Origin: CAZXCQ01 sp964639275
GTDB taxonomy: Bacteria > Desulfobacterota > DSM-4660 > Desulfatiglandales > Desulfatiglandaceae
Assembly: GCA_964639275.1 (NCBI GenBank)
Contig: CAZXCQ010000115.1
Span: 1-18,337 of the forward strand
Direction: 5' to 3'
Length of the DNA stretch: 18,337 nucleotides
The translations under genes and the position numbers were made by a program. This document shows, one piece after another, positions 1-6,946 of this stretch. The notes beneath the pieces were generated by a model. The model was not told the DNA's origin. It did not search any database and worked only from the letters and a program-made list of their open reading frames with translations. The first letter of the stretch is position 1. Every line of letters begins with the position of its first letter.

Positions 1-31
1 TTTTTCTAATGGGAGAGTTTTTTTTCTTGAC

Positions 32-355
32 TTACTTTCTCATAGGCGAGCCGTAAGCGGTGATATAGGGGACAACAATATCGCTGTGGAGGGGTGCGGC
101 AACACCGGAGATCCCGGTCCTGCCCAGCTCCTCTGTCAGTATGACCGAATAGAGGAAGTCTGCCCCGAGCCCGCCATATTCCTCCGGCACATCCATACAC
201 AAAAACCCCTGCTCACCCATCTTGCGCCACAGGGCCTTGGGGACAATCCCGGCCTCTTCCCACTCATCCGCATGGGGGGTGATCTCTTTTTCGCAAAACC
301 GCCTGACCGCCTCTCTAAAGATCCTGTGCTCTTCGCTATATGGGATGATATCCAT
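32..355 (-). CDS. Acyl-CoA dehydrogenase, N-terminal part only (truncated)
   Basis: This is the start of an FAD-dependent acyl-CoA dehydrogenase, which would introduce the 2,3-double bond into an acyl-CoA, the first step of beta-oxidation. The 107 visible residues match the alpha-helical N-terminal domain: an opening like EEHRIFREAVRRFCEKEITP, then GEQGFLCMDVPEEYGGLGADF, then an LTEELGRTG segment. The ATG is preceded by an AGGAGAG ribosome site. Family members have about 380 residues, but the frame stops at 32-34 just after AYGSPMRK, where a YGSEEQK-like stretch and several hundred more residues are expected. The stop lies next to A/T homopolymer runs at the window edge, so sequencing error or a contig-end artefact is as likely as a true broken gene. 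It is the last gene of the minus-strand operon, separated from the preceding gene by a strong hairpin. Confidence 0.75.
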   Translation of the reverse strand: MDIIPYSEEHRIFREAVRRFCEKEITPHADEWEEAGIVPKALWRKMGEQGFLCMDVPEEYGGLGADFLYSVILTEELGRTGISGVAAPLHSDIVVPYITAYGSPMRK

Positions 356-422
356 TGATCCTCTCTCCTGAAATTTCTATCTTTGTATCAATTTAGCTTT
401 TTTCAAAATCAGAATTGACACA

Positions 423-453
423 GGGCAATGGGGGTTCGGAATCCCCATTGCCC
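423..453 (-). terminator. Strong intergenic hairpin between the hypothetical gene and the acyl-CoA dehydrogenase gene
   Basis: The arms GGGCAATGGGG (423-433) and CCCCATTGCCC (443-453) are perfectly complementary over 11 bp. A G-U pair and two more pairs (TT/AA) can extend the stem to 14 bp around a 3-nt loop. No U-run follows directly on either strand, so it is not a classical intrinsic terminator. It could attenuate, or protect the upstream mRNA, between two genes of the same operon. Confidence 0.45.
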
Positions 454-485
454 GGGTTTCAAACGGCTAAAATGTTTTCTATATT

Positions 486-827
486 TCAATCCTCAATCCG
501 GTGATCGAGCTTTACCGGGTATCTGCTATTCTCGCTGTCATAGAAAACGATCTCTTCTGCCGCACCCCACTCCCTGTCATCCATATAGCAGTAAAAGGCC
601 CGGGTCTCTCCGGGTTCGATCCGCTGATCTCCATAAGGCATCAGGTTGTTAATCCGCTGAGTTTTGCCCTTTCCTTTGAGGTCAAAGTGGCTCGGCACCA
701 CCACCGGACGGTCGGAGGCGTTCCTCAGGTGGATCTCCAGGTTCTGATCATAGGCCCGGATACCACATGCCTTGAATGAGAATATCTCCCCTACCGGCGA
801 ATTCATGATGGGCCGGATTTCCAGCAT
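486..827 (-). CDS. Hypothetical protein, 113 residues, in the acyl-CoA operon
   Basis: I do not recognise this family. The protein is small and soluble, with no signal peptide or membrane segment, and contains alternating short hydrophobic strands (EIFSFKACGIRAYDQNLEIHL; IEPGETRAFYCYMDD; EEIVFYDS) that suggest a compact beta-sandwich. It starts with ATG at 825-827, only 6 bases after the thiolase stop, with a GGTGA ribosome-binding element about 6 bases upstream, so it is very likely co-translated with the thiolase. A role as an accessory or substrate-handling subunit of the acyl-CoA pathway is inference from position alone. Confidence 0.65.
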   Translation of the reverse strand: MLEIRPIMNSPVGEIFSFKACGIRAYDQNLEIHLRNASDRPVVVPSHFDLKGKGKTQRINNLMPYGDQRIEPGETRAFYCYMDDREWGAAEEIVFYDSENSRYPVKLDHRIED

Positions 828-833
828 GCCCGA

Positions 834-2042
834 TCACCCGTTGTAAAGACCGACGATAGCAATGCTACAGATGTTCTGGGCCGGAAATCCGCCCAGGTTG
901 TGTGTCAGGCCGTATCGGGGCCTTTTGAGCTGCCGTTCTTCGGCTCGACCCAGGAGCTGAAGATACATCTCATAGAGCATCCGCAGACCCGAGGCCCCGA
1001 TGGGGTGTCCAAAGCACTTGAGACCGCCATCCACCTGGGCCGGGATCTTGCCGTCGCGGTTGTAAAATCCGTCCAGGGAATCCTGCCAGGCCTTGCCCCG
1101 CTCCGAGATATGGAGATCTTCGTAGGTAACAAGCTCGGTAATTGAAAAACAATCATGGAGCTCCATCATACTGATCTCTTCACGCGGATCTGTGATCCCC
1201 GCCTCCTTATAGGCCTTTGTGCTGCATCGGTCCGTGGTCATAAAATGGTCGCCGTCCCATTCGTTAAAGGCCATTTCCTCCCCATTGCTGAGAGAAAGCT
1301 GGAGGGCCTTGACCGTCACAGGGTTCTTTATACCCATGTCCCTCGCCTTTTCAACCGTGGTCACGATGGCGCAGGCCGATCCATCGCTCACACCGCAGCA
1401 GTCAAAGAGACCCAGGGGATGCGCAATTATCGGCGCAGCCAGGACCTGGTCGATCGTAACGGACTTTCTGAGATGCGCCTTGGGGTTGAGGACACCGTTT
1501 TCGTGACTCTTTACCGAGACCTGGGCCATGCCCCGCTTGAGGTCCTGATCTGAAACATGATGCTTGGCCCCGTATGCGGTGGCCAGCTGGGCAAAGGAGC
1601 CCGGCGCGGTCATATTGGGGACCCACAGCCAGCTCAGCGACCCAAAGTTGGATCCCGGGTTGGGTAGCCCGCCATAACCGCTGTCCTTGAGTTTTTCCAC
1701 CCCCAGGGCGAGGCAGATGTCATAGGCACCGGAGGCCACGGCATAGACCGCGCCTCGAAAGGCCTCGGTCCCGCTGGCACAGTAGTTCTCTGTCCGTGTG
1801 ACCGGGATAAAGGGGAGCCTGAGGGTGGTTGCCAGGGGGAGTGCGCTCTTTCCCACATTGATCTCCTCAAGGCATGTGGAGAGCCAGGCCGCCTGAATCT
1901 CGTTCCTGTCAATACCCGCATCCTCCAGGCACTCGGTAAAGGCCTCCACCATGAGTTCCTCGCCGCCCACGTCCCATCTCTCACCAAAGCGGGTACAGCC
2001 CATACCTATGATTGCCACCTTGTCTTTGATACCTGTGGCCAT
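834..2042 (-). CDS. Thiolase, SCP-x/acetyl-CoA acetyltransferase-like
   Basis: This 402-residue thiolase-fold enzyme probably cleaves a 3-ketoacyl-CoA with CoA, or runs the reverse condensation. Cys88 in TENYCASGTEAFRG is the expected acylated nucleophile. The HDCFSITE motif (about 296-303) and GGLKCFGHPIGASG (about 339-352, His346) match the conserved C-terminal catalytic segments of SCP-x-type thiolases. Length is normal for the family. The start at 2042 is preferred because AGGAGGG (2055-2049) sits 6 bases from it, whereas the in-frame ATG at 2048 directly abuts the SD. The gene follows the HMGCS-like/DUF35 fusion gene by only a few bases. In archaeal mevalonate operons and in benzoylsuccinyl-CoA thiolase (BbsAB), a thiolase works with a DUF35 partner, so a physical complex with the upstream protein is a reasonable inference. 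Substrate unknown. Confidence 0.9.
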   Translation of the reverse strand: MATGIKDKVAIIGMGCTRFGERWDVGGEELMVEAFTECLEDAGIDRNEIQAAWLSTCLEEINVGKSALPLATTLRLPFIPVTRTENYCASGTEAFRGAVYAVASGAYDICLALGVEKLKDSGYGGLPNPGSNFGSLSWLWVPNMTAPGSFAQLATAYGAKHHVSDQDLKRGMAQVSVKSHENGVLNPKAHLRKSVTIDQVLAAPIIAHPLGLFDCCGVSDGSACAIVTTVEKARDMGIKNPVTVKALQLSLSNGEEMAFNEWDGDHFMTTDRCSTKAYKEAGITDPREEISMMELHDCFSITELVTYEDLHISERGKAWQDSLDGFYNRDGKIPAQVDGGLKCFGHPIGASGLRMLYEMYLQLLGRAEERQLKRPRYGLTHNLGGFPAQNICSIAIVGLYNG

Positions 2043-2055
2043 AGTCATCCCTCCT

Positions 2056-4791
2056 TTAAAACTTAAATAGTTTCTCGATAAGCTGGGATTTCATCAGGTC
2101 GCCTTCCACCTTGAGCTTCCCGGTGGTAAAGGCACTCATGGCGTTCAGCTCGCCACTAATCAGCTTTACAAAATCATCATCTCCCATCTTGATGGTCGTG
2201 GTGGGACTCTTGTGCGCGCCTTCGGTCACCTCACAGGCCCCCTCCTTCACCGCCACATACCACGCCCCGCCTTTTGGCCCGGAGATCTCAAACTGAAACA
2301 CCACATCCACACCGGCTGCCTTGTCGGCCTGGAAGACATCAGGAATCTTTTCAAATATGCCTTTGACCGTCAGTCCACCGGCATCCGCCCCCTTCTCTTC
2401 CGCCTTCTTCTTGGGGCTAAAGGCATCCAGCATCGGACCAAAGGCCGCCGTGGCATTGGAAAATTCTGCAGCACCTTCAAGTGATCTGATCCTGGCCATG
2501 CCCGCGGCCACTGCCTCCGGTGAGGGAACCTCTTTGCCGTCTCCGATCACTGCCCCGGGCCCGGTCACAATGGCTGCCCGGTTAAAATAGCCCATGCCGG
2601 CATTGTAGATGCTACCGGTCACAGGGCATTGCTCCGAGCAGAGATAGAGGACCATGGGGGTCACAAACTCGGGTCTGAGCTTCTCAAAAAGCTCCGGGGG
2701 TAATATGTCCTCGGTCAGCCGCGTCGCAGCAACCGGCGAAATGGTGTTGATCTTGATGTTGTGCTTCTCACCCTCCAGCTTGGCCGTGTTCATCAGACCC
2801 AGCAGCCCCATCTTTGCGGCAGAATAATTGGTCTGACCAAAATTACCATAAAGACCCGCCGCCGATGTGGTCATGACTATCCTTCCATAGCGGTTCTCCC
2901 GCATCCTGATAAAGGCAGGACGCGTCACATTGTACGCCCCCTTCAGATGCACATCCATCACCGCATCCCAGTTCTCTGGCTCCATCTTGTAAAGGGTCTT
3001 ATCCCGCAGGATCCCCGCGTTGTTGATCAGGATGTCCAGGTGACCAAAGGTACCGATGGCCGTATCCACGATCGCCTGCCCCCCCTCGGGGGTGGCAACC
3101 GAATCATAATTGGCCACGGCCTCACCCCCCAGGGCCTTGATCTCTTCCACCACCCTGTCGGCGGCCTCAGAACCCGACCCGGTGCCATCCCGGGCACCCC
3201 CCAGGTCGTTTACCAATACCTTGGCACCCCGCCTGGCCAGCTCAAGGGCATAGGAGCGGCCAAGTCCCGCACCCGCACCCGTCACAATCGCCACCCGGCC
3301 ATCAAAACGGATTTCTTCGGCCTCCGGGGCACCGGCCTTATCTTCCACAACCGGGATCGCCTTCCAAAAATAGCCGCTAAACCCGCGCACCTTGTCCGAA
3401 TACCGTCTCCTGAATGAGAGTTTGACCTCCTGGCCGACCCGGACATCCGAGAGCTCGCAGTCGGTAAAATCGGCCATAAACCGGCCGCCCCCCTCAAACT
3501 GGATCATACCGTAGATACCAGGCGGGTCCACAGACACGGCCAAGAGATCCCCGGTAAAACTCCTTACCCGGGCGGGCACCTCGGCAAACTCATAGGGTTC
3601 CTGTGTACCCACCGCGCGACATTGGGGGTTCACGCAGATATCCATCCTGGGGAACTGGGGGGTCCCGCATTCTTTGCATCTGCCCCCCACCAGACCCAGG
3701 AGCATATCGCGTTTCCGCCACATCACGGTCATCGCGGTCTGGGTGGGGGCCTCGGCGCGTATCCCCATCTCTGTCTGGATCAGGTCCCTGAACTTGAGAA
3801 ACTTGGTATAGTTGTCGGTGGTCTTCTTGTTGGCAAGCGATCCCTTGATCCCTTGCCGGGGAGGGAGTCCCTGGATGGCATCGGTCACTCGAAAACAGAG
3901 GGCATCGCACCCCTGCCCGAACCCGGCCACCAGGATGCGATCTCCCGGCCGGGCCTCCTGGAGTGCCTGAACCAGCATCACCAGCGGATGGGCCGTGCCG
4001 GTCTCCCCGCAGAGCTCATGGAGGTTATCCATCACCTTTTCAGGGCCGGCCCCCAGGGTGGTGGCGATTTTGCGATGCTCTGCCTTAAAGAAACAGGGAA
4101 AGACCAGTCGATCCACGTCGTCCATGGAGATCGAGAGTTTTTCCAAGAGACCGTTTACGGCCTCGGGGATGATCCTGGAATATCCCAGATCCCTCACCCA
4201 CCGTTCTTCCCACATGTAGTCGTATTGGTGCTCCAGACCCCGGTAGTGGTCCACAAAATCTTGGGTGACCGTGTAGGAGCCCAGGAACTCGGCAATCACA
4301 TCGGTCTCCCCCACCAGGAGGGATGCCGCGCCATCCCCAAACCACATCTCATAAAAATAGGCGGCCTTGGCCAGCCGTTTGTCTGTGGCCGTGACAAGCA
4401 CTGCCTTTCTCTCACCGCTCTTGACCGCGGCAAGGGCCTCGACAAGCCCGGTGGTACCGGCCCTGAGGGTCGATGTAAAATCGGCGGCGTGAAGCGCGTC
4501 CTTGAGGTTTAGGGCGGTCTTTACAATCCCGGCATTGAGTCTGTCGGAAAAAGGCAGGGTCGTTGAACAGAGAAAGAGGCCATCAACAGCGGATCTGTCC
4601 CTTCCCTTCAGACAATCCATCGACGCGGCCACCGCCATGGTCAGGGCATCTTCGTCCCAGTTGCAAAACGAACGTTCGCCCTGTGCCACCATGATGATGG
4701 CCGGCGCAAACCAGCCCATACTCTGGTAGATGCTCATGCGGTCGAGCCGCAGCCGGGGGATATAACCACCGTAGGATGTTATACCGATCAT
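2056..4791 (-). CDS. HMG-CoA-synthase-like / DUF35 / SDR / SCP2 four-module fusion protein
   Basis: This 911-residue protein has four modules. Residues about 1-325 are an HMG-CoA synthase/KAS III-like thiolase fold (FGDGAASLLVG at 151-161; CGETGTAHP at 261-269; PGDRILVAGFGQG at 282-294). Residues about 365-480 are a DUF35 zinc ribbon (Cys372, 375, 386, 391) plus OB fold. Residues 494 to about 790 are an SDR dehydrogenase of the (3R)-hydroxyacyl-CoA type (TGAGAGLG at 504-511, Asp529 suggesting NAD, NNAG at 590-593, Ser643-Tyr656-Lys660). Residues about 805-911 are an SCP2 lipid/acyl-CoA-binding domain. Aligned from memory to archaeal HMG-CoA synthases, the catalytic Glu, Cys and His correspond to Thr77, Leu109 and Pro232, so the first domain may be a non-catalytic thiolase partner. 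The ATG has AGGAGG 7 bases upstream. The SDR and early SCP2 are identical in DNA to those of the preceding gene. Confidence 0.88.
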   Translation of the reverse strand: MIGITSYGGYIPRLRLDRMSIYQSMGWFAPAIIMVAQGERSFCNWDEDALTMAVAASMDCLKGRDRSAVDGLFLCSTTLPFSDRLNAGIVKTALNLKDALHAADFTSTLRAGTTGLVEALAAVKSGERKAVLVTATDKRLAKAAYFYEMWFGDGAASLLVGETDVIAEFLGSYTVTQDFVDHYRGLEHQYDYMWEERWVRDLGYSRIIPEAVNGLLEKLSISMDDVDRLVFPCFFKAEHRKIATTLGAGPEKVMDNLHELCGETGTAHPLVMLVQALQEARPGDRILVAGFGQGCDALCFRVTDAIQGLPPRQGIKGSLANKKTTDNYTKFLKFRDLIQTEMGIRAEAPTQTAMTVMWRKRDMLLGLVGGRCKECGTPQFPRMDICVNPQCRAVGTQEPYEFAEVPARVRSFTGDLLAVSVDPPGIYGMIQFEGGGRFMADFTDCELSDVRVGQEVKLSFRRRYSDKVRGFSGYFWKAIPVVEDKAGAPEAEEIRFDGRVAIVTGAGAGLGRSYALELARRGAKVLVNDLGGARDGTGSGSEAADRVVEEIKALGGEAVANYDSVATPEGGQAIVDTAIGTFGHLDILINNAGILRDKTLYKMEPENWDAVMDVHLKGAYNVTRPAFIRMRENRYGRIVMTTSAAGLYGNFGQTNYSAAKMGLLGLMNTAKLEGEKHNIKINTISPVAATRLTEDILPPELFEKLRPEFVTPMVLYLCSEQCPVTGSIYNAGMGYFNRAAIVTGPGAVIGDGKEVPSPEAVAAGMARIRSLEGAAEFSNATAAFGPMLDAFSPKKKAEEKGADAGGLTVKGIFEKIPDVFQADKAAGVDVVFQFEISGPKGGAWYVAVKEGACEVTEGAHKSPTTTIKMGDDDFVKLISGELNAMSAFTTGKLKVEGDLMKSQLIEKLFKF
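2254..3312 (-). repeat. 1059-bp direct repeat, copy 1 (SDR + start of SCP2)
   Basis: This block matches 5011-6069 at a constant offset of 2757 bases, with no mismatch found on line-by-line reading. The upstream edge (3312) is abrupt and falls where the SDR domain starts (ATCCGTTTTGAT, encoding IRFD); nothing upstream matches. Downstream, 2056-2253 remains homologous to 4813-5010 but with about 33 differences in 198 positions. Confidence 0.95.
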
Positions 4792-4812
4792 GGATAATCC
4801 TCCTGTTTGGTA

Positions 4813-6942
4813 TCAGAATTTAAAGAGTTTTTCGATCAGCCGCGATTTCATGAGATCGCCTTCAACCTTGAGTTTGCCGCTTGTAAAGGCGCTCATGGCA
4901 TTGAGTTTGCCTTCGATCAGACTGACAAAATCGTCATCACCCATCTTGATGGTCGTGGTGGGGCTCTTGTGCGCCCCTTCGGTCACCTCACAGGCCCCCG
5001 CCTTCACCGTCACATACCACGCCCCGCCTTTTGGCCCGGAGATCTCAAACTGAAACACCACATCCACACCGGCTGCCTTGTCGGCCTGGAAGACATCAGG
5101 AATCTTTTCAAATATGCCTTTGACCGTCAGTCCACCGGCATCCGCCCCCTTCTCTTCCGCCTTCTTCTTGGGGCTAAAGGCATCCAGCATCGGACCAAAG
5201 GCCGCCGTGGCATTGGAAAATTCTGCAGCACCTTCAAGTGATCTGATCCTGGCCATGCCCGCGGCCACTGCCTCCGGTGAGGGAACCTCTTTGCCGTCTC
5301 CGATCACTGCCCCGGGCCCGGTCACAATGGCTGCCCGGTTAAAATAGCCCATGCCGGCATTGTAGATGCTACCGGTCACAGGGCATTGCTCCGAGCAGAG
5401 ATAGAGGACCATGGGGGTCACAAACTCGGGTCTGAGCTTCTCAAAAAGCTCCGGGGGTAATATGTCCTCGGTCAGCCGCGTCGCAGCAACCGGCGAAATG
5501 GTGTTGATCTTGATGTTGTGCTTCTCACCCTCCAGCTTGGCCGTGTTCATCAGACCCAGCAGCCCCATCTTTGCGGCAGAATAATTGGTCTGACCAAAAT
5601 TACCATAAAGACCCGCCGCCGATGTGGTCATGACTATCCTTCCATAGCGGTTCTCCCGCATCCTGATAAAGGCAGGACGCGTCACATTGTACGCCCCCTT
5701 CAGATGCACATCCATCACCGCATCCCAGTTCTCTGGCTCCATCTTGTAAAGGGTCTTATCCCGCAGGATCCCCGCGTTGTTGATCAGGATGTCCAGGTGA
5801 CCAAAGGTACCGATGGCCGTATCCACGATCGCCTGCCCCCCCTCGGGGGTGGCAACCGAATCATAATTGGCCACGGCCTCACCCCCCAGGGCCTTGATCT
5901 CTTCCACCACCCTGTCGGCGGCCTCAGAACCCGACCCGGTGCCATCCCGGGCACCCCCCAGGTCGTTTACCAATACCTTGGCACCCCGCCTGGCCAGCTC
6001 AAGGGCATAGGAGCGGCCAAGTCCCGCACCCGCACCCGTCACAATCGCCACCCGGCCATCAAAACGGATGGCGCCCCAGAGCTTCCGCTTTTCCAACTCT
6101 TCGGCGGACAACCACTCCACAATACCCTGGTCAATCACCACCTGGCCATTCTCAGTGTTTAGGGTGCGGAAGAGACCCCTGCCCTCCTCCATCTTCCATA
6201 TCCGGGTGGTGATGGGTACACCGGGATAGAGGGTCCTTGAAAAGCGGACGCGGAAACGGCTCATCCGTTCGGGCTCACCGGGAAAGAGGTGTTTGATTAC
6301 GGCGCGGCAGGCATAACCGTGGGTGCAGAGGCCATGCATAATCGGTTTTTCAAAACCGCTGGCCCTGGCAAAGTCGGGGTCTGCATGGAGTTGAAATACG
6401 TCGCCAGAGAGCCGGTAGAGCAAGGGCTGGTCAGCCGAGGGCCGGGCCGGTTCTTCAAAATCGGGGGGCCGATCAGGGAACTCCATCTTCTCACTGGGTC
6501 CGGGGTCTCCCCCAAAACCGCCGTCCTTTCGGCTAAATATCGTAAAGACGTTGGTAAAGAGCTTCTGGCCATTGGAATGAAAGGTCTCTGCCTCGGCCAC
6601 CACCAGCGCCCCCTTCTCAGGGCCCTTGTCATACATGTGGGTGATGGCACCTTCGGTGGTTATTGATCCCTGGGTTGGGATTGGGTTGTGGAAGATGATA
6701 TCCTGCTCCCCGTGCAAAACCCCGGAGAGGTCGGCATTGGAACTCATCCCCACCTCTGCCAGAAACTCAAACACACTGGCAATGGAAAAGCTGGGGATGA
6801 CCTTGAGCTTGTGTTCATAACAGTACTCCAATTCATCAAAGCCGGCACCGACCCCCAGGGCATAGAGCACCACATCTTTCCATGTGTACTCCTTTGTCAA
6901 AGGGCCGATCTTCTTGCCGATGGCATCCAGGTTGAGGGCCAT
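4813..6942 (-). CDS. MaoC-type (R)-enoyl-CoA hydratase / SDR / SCP2 fusion (MFE-2-like)
   Basis: This 709-residue protein would perform two consecutive beta-oxidation steps: hydration of a trans-2-enoyl-CoA to the (R)-3-hydroxyacyl-CoA, then oxidation to the 3-ketoacyl-CoA. Residues about 1-285 are a double hot-dog hydratase 2. Its motif SGDVFQLHADP then GFEKPIMHGLCTHG (179-208) keeps the catalytic Asp181 and His186, although the usual NPLH is FQLH. Residues 292 to about 590 are the SDR (TGAGAGLG at 302-309; Ser441, Tyr454, Lys458), and about 603-709 the SCP2 domain. Eukaryotic peroxisomal MFE-2 has the same parts in the order SDR-hydratase-SCP2; here the hydratase comes first. The start at 6942 is chosen over an upstream in-frame codon because a near-perfect AAAGGAGGTGA SD lies 4 bases before it. 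The tetR stop codon lies inside that SD, implying tight coupling. Confidence 0.92.
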   Translation of the reverse strand: MALNLDAIGKKIGPLTKEYTWKDVVLYALGVGAGFDELEYCYEHKLKVIPSFSIASVFEFLAEVGMSSNADLSGVLHGEQDIIFHNPIPTQGSITTEGAITHMYDKGPEKGALVVAEAETFHSNGQKLFTNVFTIFSRKDGGFGGDPGPSEKMEFPDRPPDFEEPARPSADQPLLYRLSGDVFQLHADPDFARASGFEKPIMHGLCTHGYACRAVIKHLFPGEPERMSRFRVRFSRTLYPGVPITTRIWKMEEGRGLFRTLNTENGQVVIDQGIVEWLSAEELEKRKLWGAIRFDGRVAIVTGAGAGLGRSYALELARRGAKVLVNDLGGARDGTGSGSEAADRVVEEIKALGGEAVANYDSVATPEGGQAIVDTAIGTFGHLDILINNAGILRDKTLYKMEPENWDAVMDVHLKGAYNVTRPAFIRMRENRYGRIVMTTSAAGLYGNFGQTNYSAAKMGLLGLMNTAKLEGEKHNIKINTISPVAATRLTEDILPPELFEKLRPEFVTPMVLYLCSEQCPVTGSIYNAGMGYFNRAAIVTGPGAVIGDGKEVPSPEAVAAGMARIRSLEGAAEFSNATAAFGPMLDAFSPKKKAEEKGADAGGLTVKGIFEKIPDVFQADKAAGVDVVFQFEISGPKGGAWYVTVKAGACEVTEGAHKSPTTTIKMGDDDFVSLIEGKLNAMSAFTSGKLKVEGDLMKSRLIEKLFKF
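5011..6069 (-). repeat. 1059-bp direct repeat, copy 2 (SDR + start of SCP2)
   Basis: This is the partner of 2254-3312, identical as read by eye. It begins (in gene direction) at 6069 with ATCCGTTTTGAT, right after the MaoC module and its linker (KRKLWGA), and ends at 5011 within SCP2. The next base (5010) is the first mismatch and changes a codon (Thr here, Ala in the other copy). Confidence 0.95.
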
Positions 6943-6946
6943 CCTG

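Noticed and set aside
2056..3312. The repeat as an insertion sequence or transposon
   Set aside because: It has no transposase, terminal inverted repeats or target-site duplication and encodes in-frame enzyme domains in both copies.
2761..3417. Plus-strand open frames of 218 and 214 codons (2761-3417 and 5518-6162) with nearly the same product
   Set aside because: They are shadows opposite the identical SDR cassette; their similarity simply reflects the DNA repeat.
3622..4512. Long open frame (296 codons) on the plus strand opposite the HMGCS-like/DUF35 region
   Set aside because: It is antisense to a clearly conserved coding region, has no family resemblance and a composition typical of a reverse-strand shadow.
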